Source of the DNA: Bdellovibrionales bacterium
GTDB lineage: Bacteria > Bdellovibrionota > Bdellovibrionia > Bdellovibrionales > UBA1609
Direction of reading: 5' to 3'
Length of the DNA stretch: 57,675 nt
Assembly: GCA_015163875.1 (NCBI GenBank)
Contig: JAAOIH010000008.1
Coordinates: 1 to 57,675 of the forward strand
Position numbers and translations under genes: made by a program. The notes below the pieces were generated by a model. It saw nothing but the letters and a program-made list of their open reading frames with translations, had not been told where the DNA came from and ran no database searches. Positions 1-9,596 of this stretch are shown here, one piece after another (position 1 is the first letter of the stretch; each line of letters starts with the position of its first letter).

Positions 1-1
1 T

Positions 2-130
2 TATGGTAGAAAATTTTCTCAAGTAAGAATTAAACAAACTAAAGTAAAACTACCAACAAAAAACAACCAGCCCGACTGGCAATTTATGGAAGACTACATT
101 AAGTCACTGCCATATTCAAAATCACTATAA
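2..130 (+). CDS. 3' end of a gene truncated by the window edge; probable restriction-modification specificity subunit / DNA methylase C-terminus
   Basis: Open frame 2 from the window edge to TAA at 128-130: YGRKFSQVRIKQTKVKLPTKNNQPDWQFMEDYIKSLPYSKSL*. The LPxxxxxPDWxFMEDYIKSLPYS ending resembles Type I/IIG (BcgI-like) R-M C-termini. Confidence 0.45.
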   Translation, partial: YGRKFSQVRIKQTKVKLPTKNNQPDWQFMEDYIKSLPYSKSL

Positions 131-133
131 AGC

Positions 134-159
134 GGCCTAGATATCAAGCTTATACTTAT
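134..159. repeat. IS left terminal inverted repeat
   Basis: Imperfect match, with small gaps, to the reverse complement of 1011-1037. Confidence 0.6.
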
Positions 160-973
160 TTTGACAAGCAATAAAAATATCAAGGTGCATTTGTAGTCTT
201 TCAAGTTTTTGAGTATTAGCCCAAGTCTTTCTATGAAGTCTTGAAATTCTATGTCTAAACTTAGCACAGATATGATTGATAGCCCATAGACGGCTGTCTT
301 TAGCAGATAAACAACTTTCTGATTGAATATCTTTGTCTTTAAATATTTGTCTAACTGTCCTAGGTATTGAGCCGTCACCTAATATAGTACCTTTAGATTT
401 TAAAACCTTATCTATTTCAAAACACATTTCATTTTGAATATTTTCACGATTAGATTTTTCTTTGGCTTCAAACTTTACTTGTGGGCTTACTGTTTGAGCC
501 TTAACTGGTATTCTACAAACTCGAGCAGATATAACTTCTAAAGTTTTAGGCCTAATTGCTAATTCAATCCCTAATGGGTTTTCAAGTGATTTTTCAAAAG
601 TCTCCATTTCATCAATCTGAACAAAAGTAGTTTCAAAAGTCCCTTGCTTTAATGCTTTTAAATGCTCAACACGGGCAATATGAGCGATAAACTTAAACTT
701 AGATACAACAGTATTATATTCACAACCTAAAAGCCTTGCCATACCTCTTAAGGTGTTTCCCTCGCAATATAAGGCATAAATCTTTTTATTTAATTCTGGC
801 CGTCTTTGGCGTTTTGTACTTTTTCTTGAATTAGCTGTAAACCGAGCCTTACAATCAAAACAATAATATTGCCTAATCGGAACTTGATTTTTTTTAGGCT
901 TAATAAAGCCCTTTTTCCTTAATTCTTTTGAATTACACTTTGGGCAATGTAGCTTAATATTTCCAGTTTTCAT
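137..973 (-). CDS. IS1-like transposase (N-terminal zinc finger, HTH, DDE-type core)
   Basis: CPKC...YYCFDC zinc finger, then HTH, then QIDEMETF / GDGS / RISRLHRKT...KLERLQMHLDIFIA, a pattern typical of IS1-type transposases. The stop codon lies inside the left inverted repeat. Confidence 0.8.
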   Translation of the reverse strand: MKTGNIKLHCPKCNSKELRKKGFIKPKKNQVPIRQYYCFDCKARFTANSRKSTKRQRRPELNKKIYALYCEGNTLRGMARLLGCEYNTVVSKFKFIAHIARVEHLKALKQGTFETTFVQIDEMETFEKSLENPLGIELAIRPKTLEVISARVCRIPVKAQTVSPQVKFEAKEKSNRENIQNEMCFEIDKVLKSKGTILGDGSIPRTVRQIFKDKDIQSESCLSAKDSRLWAINHICAKFRHRISRLHRKTWANTQKLERLQMHLDIFIACQNKYKLDI

Positions 974-1010
974 TTTGACCTCTTTTTATACAGTTTGTAT
1001 TTAGCAGTAT

Positions 1011-1037
1011 ATAAGTATAGTAAGCAATTCTCAGGCC
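1011..1037. repeat. IS right terminal inverted repeat
   Basis: Imperfect match to 134-159; shared blocks GGCCT and TATACTTAT. Confidence 0.6.
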
Positions 1038-1211
1038 AAGTGTTGTCTAGTGATTACAGTAACTTACAAGATATAATGTGTATATACTTGTCGCATTAGG
1101 TCATTTTAGTTAAGCCTAGTAGAACTTTTTTAATTTATCTTTAAGTGCTTGCTTTTAAGAACTCCAAGATGATAAAGCTATCTTTAATAATTAAAACTTT
1201 GGAGGTAAATT

Positions 1212-1697
1212 ATGAAAAATATTATTATTTCAGTATCACTATTTCTTAGTACATTTAATTTCAGTTTTGCAAACCCGCAGCTAGATAATGGAATATATTT
1301 AGTTTTATGGTCTTGTGAAATTCACCAATCAGGGAGTCACAAAAATATTCCATTAAAAATAACTTTTCCAAAACCTATTTATTCAAAAATTATTAAATCT
1401 AAATTTGGAGGCAAAGTAAATACTCCAATGATGTTCAGTTACGGTGAGGGTCATTTTTTAACATCAATTTTTAAAAAAAAATCTCTCGTAAAGTTAGCAC
1501 AAAATAGCTCAATAAGTATTGAATTAAATGGAAAAGAAAAAATACCTGGGCATATAGGAAAAATAGTTGGTCTGCAAATTACTACTTCTAAAAAATTCAC
1601 AACATATCTGACTATAATAATGAACAAAAGTGGGTCAGAAGCTAACTTTAAAGCTAGCTGTCAAATAAACCCTTATGCACACGAGCTAGGTAAATAG
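1212..1697 (+). CDS. hypothetical secreted/periplasmic protein
   Basis: 161 aa ORF preceded by GGAGG; signal peptide MKNIIISVSLFLSTFNFSFA. Confidence 0.7.
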   Translation: MKNIIISVSLFLSTFNFSFANPQLDNGIYLVLWSCEIHQSGSHKNIPLKITFPKPIYSKIIKSKFGGKVNTPMMFSYGEGHFLTSIFKKKSLVKLAQNSSISIELNGKEKIPGHIGKIVGLQITTSKKFTTYLTIIMNKSGSEANFKASCQINPYAHELGK

Positions 1698-1752
1698 CAG
1701 TAATCTATTTAGCGCAATGGCGGAATAATTTTTACAAATTTAAAATACGCGA

Positions 1753-2889
1753 CTAACTTAAAAACTTATCAACAAACCATGGTAATAACTGTTCTGCGTC
1801 TTCAGGGCCGGGGTGGTGTTCGGGGTGAAACTGGACTGCTAGTAGTTTTTTTTCTTTAGAAAAAATTCCTGCTACACTTTTGTCGTTTAAATTAATGTGA
1901 CTAAGTTCAATATCTTTTGGTAATGATTTTTCGTCAATAGCGTAGCCATGATTTTGGCTGCTCATGTAAATTTTTTTTTGTAAAAAATCTTCTATTGGAT
2001 GGTTGCTTCCTCTGTGCCCAAATTTTAATTTATAAGTTTTTGCTCCTAAAGCTAAAGCTAAAATTTGGCATCCCATACAAATACCAAAAATAGGAATATT
2101 AGAATTTAAAAAATTTTTTACAATTTCAATAGATTCTTTTTGTTGTTCTGGATCACCAGGTCCATTAGATATCAAAATCATATCTGGTTTATTTTTTAAA
2201 ATTTTTTCTACATTATAATTATATGGATAAACAACTACATCTTTAAATAAAGTTTTTAAAATATTTAAAATATTTGTTTTGCAACCCATGTCTAAAACAG
2301 CAACTTTGTTAAATTTTTTTTTATTTATATCTTTAGGCTTAAAAAATGATTCTTTTTTATTAAAAGAGTGCTCAAAATTATAAACCTCCTTACAAGAAAC
2401 TGCTTTAGTATAGTCAACAGTGTTTAATATTTTATTACTAGCAATTTGATCTTTTGCAAAATCTGCTAAACTTTTTTTACTTTTTAAGTATTGTGATTCA
2501 CTAAAAACACATGCCCACTGAACTCCAGATTCTCTTAAGTGCAAAACTAATTTTCTAGTATCTACTTCAGAAATTACTGAAATATTATTTTGTAATAAAT
2601 GATCAAGCCAAGAAGAGTCTCTTTTGGAATTTTGAATTTCTAAACACACAAAAGCTTTAATCCATATTTTATCTGACTGCCGCCTTTGTGTTGTTAACGA
2701 ATAATTGCCTTGCATTGGGGCCGTGTTAATTAAAATTTGACCAGCATAAGATGGATCTGTTGACATTTCTTCATAGCCTGAATGAGAAGTATTAAAAACA
2801 ATTTCGCCAACAGAAGTATTAACTGCATCGCCGTGCCAAGTTGCCTCTAAATTAAAACCGTCTTCTAAAAACAAATATGCTTTTTTCAA
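1753..2889 (-). CDS. carA: carbamoyl-phosphate synthase small subunit
   Basis: LEDGFNLEATWHGDA...GEIVFNTSHSGYEEMSTDPSYAGQI; class I GATase motifs FGICMGCQILALALGAKTYKLKFGHRGSNHP and VQFHPEHHPGPED. Confidence 0.95.
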   Translation of the reverse strand: MKKAYLFLEDGFNLEATWHGDAVNTSVGEIVFNTSHSGYEEMSTDPSYAGQILINTAPMQGNYSLTTQRRQSDKIWIKAFVCLEIQNSKRDSSWLDHLLQNNISVISEVDTRKLVLHLRESGVQWACVFSESQYLKSKKSLADFAKDQIASNKILNTVDYTKAVSCKEVYNFEHSFNKKESFFKPKDINKKKFNKVAVLDMGCKTNILNILKTLFKDVVVYPYNYNVEKILKNKPDMILISNGPGDPEQQKESIEIVKNFLNSNIPIFGICMGCQILALALGAKTYKLKFGHRGSNHPIEDFLQKKIYMSSQNHGYAIDEKSLPKDIELSHINLNDKSVAGIFSKEKKLLAVQFHPEHHPGPEDAEQLLPWFVDKFLS

Positions 2890-3825
2890 TTAATCACCTT
2901 GTAATAAACTTTGTATAATTGCAGCCCTAACTGGTACAGAGTTTTTAACTTGTTTATATATAAAGCTATGTTCATAATTAGTAACTGATTTTTCTAAGTC
3001 TAAGCCTTCAACATAAGGGCCAGGATGCATAACTTTTAAACAGTCTGATTTTTTTAAATTTGCTGTTTCAATATCTTTTAAAGTAAGTTGATATTTTTGT
3101 TTATAGTCTTCTAAAAAATCTGAAGAAAAATTTTTTCTTTCACTTTGTAATCTTAAAACCATAACAATATCTGCCCACGCCAAAGCTTCTTTTTTATTTT
3201 TAAAATATTTTAATTCTTTGGAGGTGTCTTTTAAACAAAGTTCTTTTGGATAAGAGTATCCTATTTCAAAGCCCCAGTCTTTTAATAAATTTTTATGAGA
3301 ATTTGCAACTCTGTTAAGTGATATGTCGCCTAAAAATAATAGTTTTTTATTTTTATTAACCATGCCTTCTTTATGCAAAGTAAATAAATCAAGCAATGCT
3401 TGTGTTGGGTGCGAAATGCTTTCGCTGCCTGCACTAATAATTGGAATATTTAATTTATATAATTCAGAAATATTTAATTGATCGCCGTGTCTTATTATTA
3501 ATAAATCAGCTCCCATAGCTTCAATATTTCGCAAAGTTTCTATTAAGCTTTCTCCTTTATTTGTACTAGATAAACTTGTGTTAAAATGCACAACTTTAAC
3601 TCCAAGTTTATTGCAAGCCATTTCAAAACTAATTTTTGTGCGTGTGCTGTTTTCTAAAAATACAAATACTGCTGTTTTATTTTTTAAAATTTTAGTTTTA
3701 CCAACGGAGAAAAAAATTTTTTCAACAATAGATTTGTTGATATCAGAAACAAGAATTAATTTATTTTTTTTCAATCCTGCCCTTGTCAGCAAAGTTATTT
3801 TATCATATGAAAAAATCTTTTCCAT
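2890..3825 (-). CDS. pyrB: aspartate carbamoyltransferase catalytic subunit
   Basis: LENSTRTKISFEMA, SKGES-like STNKGESLIETLRNIEAMGADLLIIRH, HPTQALLDLFT, MHPGPYVEGLDL. Confidence 0.93.
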   Translation of the reverse strand: MEKIFSYDKITLLTRAGLKKNKLILVSDINKSIVEKIFFSVGKTKILKNKTAVFVFLENSTRTKISFEMACNKLGVKVVHFNTSLSSTNKGESLIETLRNIEAMGADLLIIRHGDQLNISELYKLNIPIISAGSESISHPTQALLDLFTLHKEGMVNKNKKLLFLGDISLNRVANSHKNLLKDWGFEIGYSYPKELCLKDTSKELKYFKNKKEALAWADIVMVLRLQSERKNFSSDFLEDYKQKYQLTLKDIETANLKKSDCLKVMHPGPYVEGLDLEKSVTNYEHSFIYKQVKNSVPVRAAIIQSLLQGD

Positions 3826-4565
3826 CTAAGCTCTAATGGGTCACATAAAAAAGAAATTAGTGGCAAAGTTTTTTTACAACTTAGCCAAACAGTTAATGCT
3901 CTTCCTATTAAGTTTTCTTCTGGAACAAATCTTTTTTCTTCTCTCCAAAATCTAGAATCTTGTGAGTTGTCTCTATTGTCTCCCATCATAAAGTAATGTC
4001 CCTTTGGAACTTCGTATGGTCCATAAGAAAAATTTCTTTGTTGATTTTTTAATAAAATACTGTGCGGTCTTCCGTCAATGTTTTCTTCCCAATGAGTAAA
4101 AAAACTAAAATCTTGTCCAGAAGAATTAGAAGAATTTTTATTTAACCAATCAAACTCTGCCTTTACTCTGCCTTTTGGAATTGTTTTAGAAGCTAAAATA
4201 TCATTAATATATAAATCGCCTTTTTCATAAAAAATACGATCACCTGGAATTCCTACCACTCTTTTTATATAATATTCTGATGGATTTTCTGGATAACGAA
4301 AAACTATTACCTCTCCTCTTTTTGGTCTAGAAAATTTTGTAATCCATTTTTTTGTAAAAGGCCATCTAACTCCATAAATAATTTTATTTACAAAAATATG
4401 ATCATGCACTAACAAAGTTGGCAGCATACTTTCTGAAGGAATAACAAAAGCCTCTAACAAAGACCATCTCAATGTTAGTGCAACTAAAACTGCAATTAAT
4501 ATAGAACCAAAACCTTCTGTCCAAAAAGTATTTTTATTTTTTTCACTAGCCATTGATGTCTCCAT
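3795..4565 (-). CDS. lepB: signal peptidase I
   Basis: PSESMLPTLLVHDHIFVNK (Ser), YYIKRVVGIPGDR (Lys), GHYFMMGDNRDNSQDSRFW; N-terminal TM. Confidence 0.95.
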   Translation of the reverse strand: METSMASEKNKNTFWTEGFGSILIAVLVALTLRWSLLEAFVIPSESMLPTLLVHDHIFVNKIIYGVRWPFTKKWITKFSRPKRGEVIVFRYPENPSEYYIKRVVGIPGDRIFYEKGDLYINDILASKTIPKGRVKAEFDWLNKNSSNSSGQDFSFFTHWEENIDGRPHSILLKNQQRNFSYGPYEVPKGHYFMMGDNRDNSQDSRFWREEKRFVPEENLIGRALTVWLSCKKTLPLISFLCDPLELRWKRFFHMIK

Positions 4566-4568
4566 TAA

Positions 4569-6386
4569 TTATTTATTATCTGTTGTTTTTAAAATAGCTA
4601 AAAATGCCTCTTGTGGAACGCTAACCTTTCCTACTTGCTTCATTCTTTTTTTACCTGCTTTTTGCTTTTCAAGCAACTTTCTTTTTCTGCTAATGTCGCC
4701 GCCGTAACATTTAGCAGTTACATCTTTTCTTAAAGCTCCCAAGCTTTCTCTTGCTAAAATTTTTGCACCAACTGCTGCCTGAATAGCAATTTGATATTGC
4801 TGTCTTGGTATTAATTCTTTTAATTTTTTTGCCAAAAATCTGCCTTTTGTGTCAGCCTGACTTTTATGAACAATTGCAGATAATGCGTCTACAGATTCAT
4901 TATTTAATAAAATATCTAATTTTACTAGCTCTGCTTGTTCGTATTCTAAAAATTCATACTCTAAAGAGGCATAGCCTTTAGATAAAGATTTTAACTGGTC
5001 ATAAAAATCTAAAATCATTTCATTTAATGGTAATTTATAATCAATAACAACTCTATTTCCGGCAATGTATTCCATATTAATTTGAGTTCCTCTTTTTCTT
5101 TCGCATAATTTTAAAATAGTACCAACAAAATCTGCAGGAGTATGAATACTAACTTTTACAAATGGCTCTTCCATATATTCAATTTTAGAGGTGTCTGGCA
5201 TGTCTGCAGGGTTTTCTAATTCAAAAGCCTCTCCCTTAGTTGGATACAATTTGTAAACTACTGATGGCGCTGTTGAAATTAAACTTAAATTAAATTCTCT
5301 TTCAAGTCTTTCTCTAACAATTTCCATATGCAGTAAGCCTAAAAATCCACAACGAAAACCAAAGCCCAATGCTCCAGAATTTTCTACTTCGTATGTAAAA
5401 CTTGAATCATTTAAAGATAGTTTTTCTAGGGCCACTTTTAATTCTTCATAATCGGGAGCCTCTACTGGAAAAAGTCCCGAAAAAACCATTGGCTTTACTT
5501 GTTTAAATCCGTCTAAAGATTTTTTTGCTTGGTCTAAATTTGCAGATTGTTTATGAGTAACTGTGTCACCAACTTGCACATCTTTAATAGTTTTAATTCC
5601 GCAAGTTAAAAATCCAACCTCTCCTGGATTTAATTGCAAAGTATCTTTTGGAAATGGAGAAAAAAATCCTAATTTTAAAACTTCATACTCTTGATTAGTA
5701 TTCATAAATAAAATTCGATCACCTTTTTTTAAATTTCCATCAACTAATCTGCAAAGAACAATAACCCCTTGGTAAATATCAAACCAAGAGTCAAACACCA
5801 AGGCTCTTAATGCTTGCAAAGAACTTATTTTTGGAGGGGGAATTTTAATAACAATTCTTTCTAAAACTTCTTCTATCCCAATTAAATTTTTTGCACTAAC
5901 TAACAAAGCATCACTCGTGTCTAAACCAATTGCTTCTTCGATTTGAGATTTTACTCCCTCAACATCTGCTGCTGGCAGATCAACTTTATTAAGCGCTACA
6001 ATAATTTCTAAATTATGTTCGATGGCCATATAAACATTTGCTAATGTTTGCGCCTCTACACCTTGTGCGGCATCGACTACTAAAATTACACCCTCGCAAG
6101 CTTTTAATGATCTAGAAACTTCATAGGCAAAATCAACATGTCCAGGAGTATCAATTAAATTTAACTGATAAGTTTTACCATCTTTTGCTTTATGGTTTAG
6201 CCTAACAGTTTGGGCTTTAATAGTAATTCCCCTTTCTCGCTCGATATCCATTTGATCTAAAAATTGTTCTTTTTTATTTCTGTCAGACACCGCGCCAGTT
6301 ACCTGCATTAACGCATCTGCAAGCGTAGACTTTCCGTGATCAATGTGTGCAATAATAGAAAAGTTACGAATTAAAACTTCACTCAT
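4569..6386 (-). CDS. lepA: elongation factor 4 (LepA)
   Basis: [46 protein letters not shown]; full LepA architecture. Confidence 0.97.
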   Translation of the reverse strand: MSEVLIRNFSIIAHIDHGKSTLADALMQVTGAVSDRNKKEQFLDQMDIERERGITIKAQTVRLNHKAKDGKTYQLNLIDTPGHVDFAYEVSRSLKACEGVILVVDAAQGVEAQTLANVYMAIEHNLEIIVALNKVDLPAADVEGVKSQIEEAIGLDTSDALLVSAKNLIGIEEVLERIVIKIPPPKISSLQALRALVFDSWFDIYQGVIVLCRLVDGNLKKGDRILFMNTNQEYEVLKLGFFSPFPKDTLQLNPGEVGFLTCGIKTIKDVQVGDTVTHKQSANLDQAKKSLDGFKQVKPMVFSGLFPVEAPDYEELKVALEKLSLNDSSFTYEVENSGALGFGFRCGFLGLLHMEIVRERLEREFNLSLISTAPSVVYKLYPTKGEAFELENPADMPDTSKIEYMEEPFVKVSIHTPADFVGTILKLCERKRGTQINMEYIAGNRVVIDYKLPLNEMILDFYDQLKSLSKGYASLEYEFLEYEQAELVKLDILLNNESVDALSAIVHKSQADTKGRFLAKKLKELIPRQQYQIAIQAAVGAKILARESLGALRKDVTAKCYGGDISRKRKLLEKQKAGKKRMKQVGKVSVPQEAFLAILKTTDNK

Positions 6387-6404
6387 ATATTTTTTGGTAA
6401 AAAA

Positions 6405-6605
6405 TTAATGTCCAAAATCTGATTTTTGAGGCAATAAATTTAATTCTAGTTGTCCTGGGAGGTGTTCTTTGTACTGAACTAAAACCTTATCAACGCCTTG
6501 CCTAATATACTCAGCCACCGGAACTTTGGTTCTAAAATTTAATTCTTTTAATTGTTTTAACTGCTGCTCTGTTAGATATACTGTTGTTGCAATTTTTTTA
6601 GACAT
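6405..6605 (-). CDS. ribbon-helix-helix DNA-binding protein
   Basis: 66 aa: ATTVYLTEQQLKQLKELNFRTKVPVAEYIRQGVDKVL, typical of the RHH fold. Confidence 0.7.
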   Translation of the reverse strand: MSKKIATTVYLTEQQLKQLKELNFRTKVPVAEYIRQGVDKVLVQYKEHLPGQLELNLLPQKSDFGH

Positions 6606-6630
6606 TAATCCTCCTGTTTAATTGTATTAT

Positions 6631-7809
6631 TTAATTTTTTTTATTTAGTTGTATTACCATGTCTTTTAATTCTTCTACTTTGTTTAACTTTTCCCAAGAA
6701 AATTCTGGCTCTTGTCTTCCAAAATGTCCATAAGATGCAGTTTTTAAATATCTAGGTTTTAATAAATCAAAAAATGAAATAATTCCAGATGGTTTTAAAT
6801 CCCAAACTTCACCAACTGCTTTAGCTAAAATATTTTCATCTACTGTAGAGCTGCCATAAGTTTGCAACATTAAACTAACTGGTTCAGAAACTCCAATTGC
6901 GTAAGATAATTGTATTAAACATTTTTTAGCTAATCCTGCTGCTAAAATATTTTTAGCAATATGTCTAGCGGCATAAGATGCAGACCTGTCTACTTTAGTT
7001 AAATCTTTACCAGAAAAAGCTCCGCCTCCGTGAGACCCGTGTCCTCCATAAGTATCTACAATAATTTTTCTGCCAGTTAATCCGCAATCACCTTTTGGTC
7101 CACCAACAACAAACCTTCCTGTTGGGTTAATAAAAAATTTAGTTTTGTTGTCTATTAAATTTTTTGGAACTACAGATGGTATTAATTGGTCTCTGATTAA
7201 ATCATAAATTTGTTTTTGCGAAACTTGTTCGTTATGTTGTGTAGATAAAACAATACTTTGTATGCGTTTTATTTTTCCGTCATTATATTCTACAGAAACT
7301 TGGCTTTTGCTATCTGGTCGTAAAAAATCAACTGCTTTTGATTTTCTTAATAAAGATAATTCTTTAACTAATTTATGAGACACAGAAATACTTAGCGGCA
7401 TATATTCTGGAGTTTCAGAACTTGCGTAACCAAACATTAATCCTTGATCACCTGCACCTTGTTGACCATTGTTTTGTGTTTTTGAATCCACTCCCAATGC
7501 AATGTCTGGACTTTGCGAACTTAAAGAAACAATTACATTGCAAGAGTTAACATCAAAACCTTGCTCCTCACTTGTGTAGCCAATATCTTTAATAACTTTT
7601 TTTGCAACTTCTTTGATATTTACTTTGGCCTTTGATGTAACTTCGCCTCCAATTACTAATAAATCTTTAGTAATCATTGTTTCGCAAGCAACTCTACTTA
7701 GTGGGTCTTGTGATAAAAATGTGTCTAAAATTCCATCACTAACTTGGTCTGCAACTTTGTCTGGGTGACCTTCTGACACAGATTCGCTGGTAAATATATA
7801 ATTTGACAT
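6631..7809 (-). CDS. metK: S-adenosylmethionine synthetase (probable start at internal Met, MSNYIFTSESV)
   Basis: FTSESVSEGHPDKVADQVSD, GAGDQGLMFGYA, GGHGSHGGGAFSGKDLTKVDRSA. The ORF track extends upstream to 7860. Confidence 0.97.
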   Translation of the reverse strand: MSNYIFTSESVSEGHPDKVADQVSDGILDTFLSQDPLSRVACETMITKDLLVIGGEVTSKAKVNIKEVAKKVIKDIGYTSEEQGFDVNSCNVIVSLSSQSPDIALGVDSKTQNNGQQGAGDQGLMFGYASSETPEYMPLSISVSHKLVKELSLLRKSKAVDFLRPDSKSQVSVEYNDGKIKRIQSIVLSTQHNEQVSQKQIYDLIRDQLIPSVVPKNLIDNKTKFFINPTGRFVVGGPKGDCGLTGRKIIVDTYGGHGSHGGGAFSGKDLTKVDRSASYAARHIAKNILAAGLAKKCLIQLSYAIGVSEPVSLMLQTYGSSTVDENILAKAVGEVWDLKPSGIISFFDLLKPRYLKTASYGHFGRQEPEFSWEKLNKVEELKDMVIQLNKKN

Positions 7810-7892
7810 AGCTTGCCATATATCAAATTTTTGCATATTTGTTGAGGTGTTTTTATGCAAAATATTTTTTTGTGGATTGCGTTATCATCTAT

Positions 7893-8861
7893 CTACAAAA
7901 ATTTTATTTCAGGGTTTTGTCTTATAAATTCTTTGGCTTTAATTTTTGGTCTAGATGGCAATTGAAGCTCTAGTATTTTTAAATATGTTAAATTATTTTT
8001 ATCTGGTCCACAGGCTACCGAAAATGACTCTTTATCTATATTTGTCACACAGCCCTGTAAAATATTTTTATCTACATTTGTAGGCATACTACATATTTCT
8101 GTTTTATGAATTTTGCATACCAAGACTTCTTTGTTATTTTTAAAATCACAACTTGAACCTTTGTTTAAGGCAAGGCCTCTGATAAAATTATGAATATCTT
8201 GTGCTGATAAATTCCAGTTTATTTTTTGTTCTGATTTTTCAATTTTATTAGCATAGGTCACTAATTTTTGGTTTTGTTTTATTAAGTTTATTGTTTCTGT
8301 GGAGTTTAAGTAATTTTTTAAATCTTCTAGCAATAATTTAGGTGCTAAATATTTTAATTTTTCGTGAAGCTCGATAGAATTTAAATTATTTTCTATTTCT
8401 ATTTTTTTTTCTCCAATAATATCGCCTGCATCTAATTGTTTAACCATTACTTGCAGGCTTACTCCAGTTATTTTATCGCCAGCCATAATTGCTCTTTGTA
8501 TTGGGGCGGCACCCCTCCACCTAGGTAATAAACTTGCGTGTAAATTTACTACTTTTTTTGGATACAAATCTAAAAAATCTTGAGATAAAATTTGTCCATA
8601 AGCTACAACTACTGCGGCCTGTGCATTTAAATTTTTAATTTCATTTAATGCAAGGTTCATTTTTTCTGGAGTTATAATATGTAAATTATTTTTTATAGCA
8701 TATTGTTTTACACTGCTTTGCTTAAGCTTCATGTCTCTGCCAGCTTTTCTGTCTGGCTGGCTTACAACCATTACAACTTCATAATCTTTTGATTGATGCA
8801 TTGCCTGAAGTTGATGGGCTGCAAAATCTGTTGTGCCTAAAAAAATTATTTTTGTTTTCAT
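7893..8861 (-). CDS. fmt: methionyl-tRNA formyltransferase
   Basis: IIFLGTTDFAAHQLQAM, NLHASLLPRWRGAAPIQRAIMAGDKITGVS. Confidence 0.95.
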   Translation of the reverse strand: MKTKIIFLGTTDFAAHQLQAMHQSKDYEVVMVVSQPDRKAGRDMKLKQSSVKQYAIKNNLHIITPEKMNLALNEIKNLNAQAAVVVAYGQILSQDFLDLYPKKVVNLHASLLPRWRGAAPIQRAIMAGDKITGVSLQVMVKQLDAGDIIGEKKIEIENNLNSIELHEKLKYLAPKLLLEDLKNYLNSTETINLIKQNQKLVTYANKIEKSEQKINWNLSAQDIHNFIRGLALNKGSSCDFKNNKEVLVCKIHKTEICSMPTNVDKNILQGCVTNIDKESFSVACGPDKNNLTYLKILELQLPSRPKIKAKEFIRQNPEIKFL

Positions 8862-9484
8862 TCTTCTGATTTTGTATCTTCTTTTAAGTCGTATCCGTGT
8901 TTTTTAATTTCAGTTTTTAGTCTTTTAGATTTTACAAAACTTAGTCTGTCTAAAAATAATTTTCCATCTAAATGGTCAATTTCGTGCTGAATACAAATAG
9001 ACAGTAATCCGTCGGATTGAAGTTCGCAAAATTCTTTTTTTTCATTTTGATATTTTACTTTAACCCATTTTTTTCTTTGAACAGTTTCGTAATAACCTGG
9101 AATGCTTAAGCATCCTTCGTCAAAAGTAGTTGTTGATTTACTTTCTATAATTTCTGGATTAAATAAAACCAGTGGCATAGAAATTTTTTTTTCTAAATCT
9201 GTTAATTGGTATGAGCTTGGCTCTTTGTTGTCAGATTCTTTGTTGTCAGATTCTTTATTGTCAGATTTTTGCAAATCATCGTAGCGCGAAGATCTAATAT
9301 CAATAACTATTAATCTTTTTAATTGACCAACTTGAGGTGCGGCAAGTCCAATGCCTCTAAATTTATACATTGTCTCTAACATGTTTAAAGACAAAGCTAT
9401 GTCGCTTTCTAAAATATTGTTTAATTTTTTAGAAAGTTTTTTTAGTCTTGAATCCGGAAACTTTAATACCTCTAAAATAGCCAT
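8858..9484 (-). CDS. def: peptide deformylase (probable start MAILEVLKFPD; ORF track start 9499)
   Basis: GIGLAAPQVGQ, EGCLSIPG and QHEIDHLDGKLF motifs; contains an SDNKE x3 insert. Confidence 0.95.
   Translation of the reverse strand: MAILEVLKFPDSRLKKLSKKLNNILESDIALSLNMLETMYKFRGIGLAAPQVGQLKRLIVIDIRSSRYDDLQKSDNKESDNKESDNKEPSSYQLTDLEKKISMPLVLFNPEIIESKSTTTFDEGCLSIPGYYETVQRKKWVKVKYQNEKKEFCELQSDGLLSICIQHEIDHLDGKLFLDRLSFVKSKRLKTEIKKHGYDLKEDTKSEE
9222..9266. repeat. 3 x 15-bp in-frame tandem repeat in def
   Basis: TCTTTGTTGTCAGAT x2 plus TCTTTATTGTCAGAT, encoding SDNKE x3. Confidence 0.95.
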
Positions 9485-9503
9485 ATATTTAAATAACATA
9501 GAG

Positions 9504-9544
9504 TTTATTTAGAGTCAAAAATGCATGCTTTGACTCTAAATAAA
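9504..9544. promoter_or_regulatory. perfect 16-bp inverted repeat between divergent def and prlC; each arm carries a TTGACT hexamer
   Basis: TTTATTTAGAGTCAAA (9504-9519) / TTTGACTCTAAATAAA (9529-9544), 9-nt centre. Confidence 0.6.
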
Positions 9545-9596
9545 TACCAATATAGTATTCACGCTACAGCAAAAGCATCAATAAAAGGAGGCCTTA

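Larger units (their letters stand above)
134..1037 (-). mobile_element. IS1-like insertion sequence, about 0.9 kb
   Basis: Transposase ORF flanked by imperfect inverted ends: GGCCTAGATATCAAGCTTATACTTAT (134-159) versus the reverse complement of 1011-1037, GGCCTGAGAATTGCTTACTATACTTAT. Confidence 0.7.

Noticed and set aside
94-378. 94-aa minus-strand ORF
   Set aside because: Overlaps the transposase coding sequence in another frame and crosses the IS left end; hydrophobic AT-rich noise.
7810-7892. SAM riboswitch upstream of metK
   Set aside because: Only a very short gap separates fmt and metK, and no recognisable SAM aptamer was seen.
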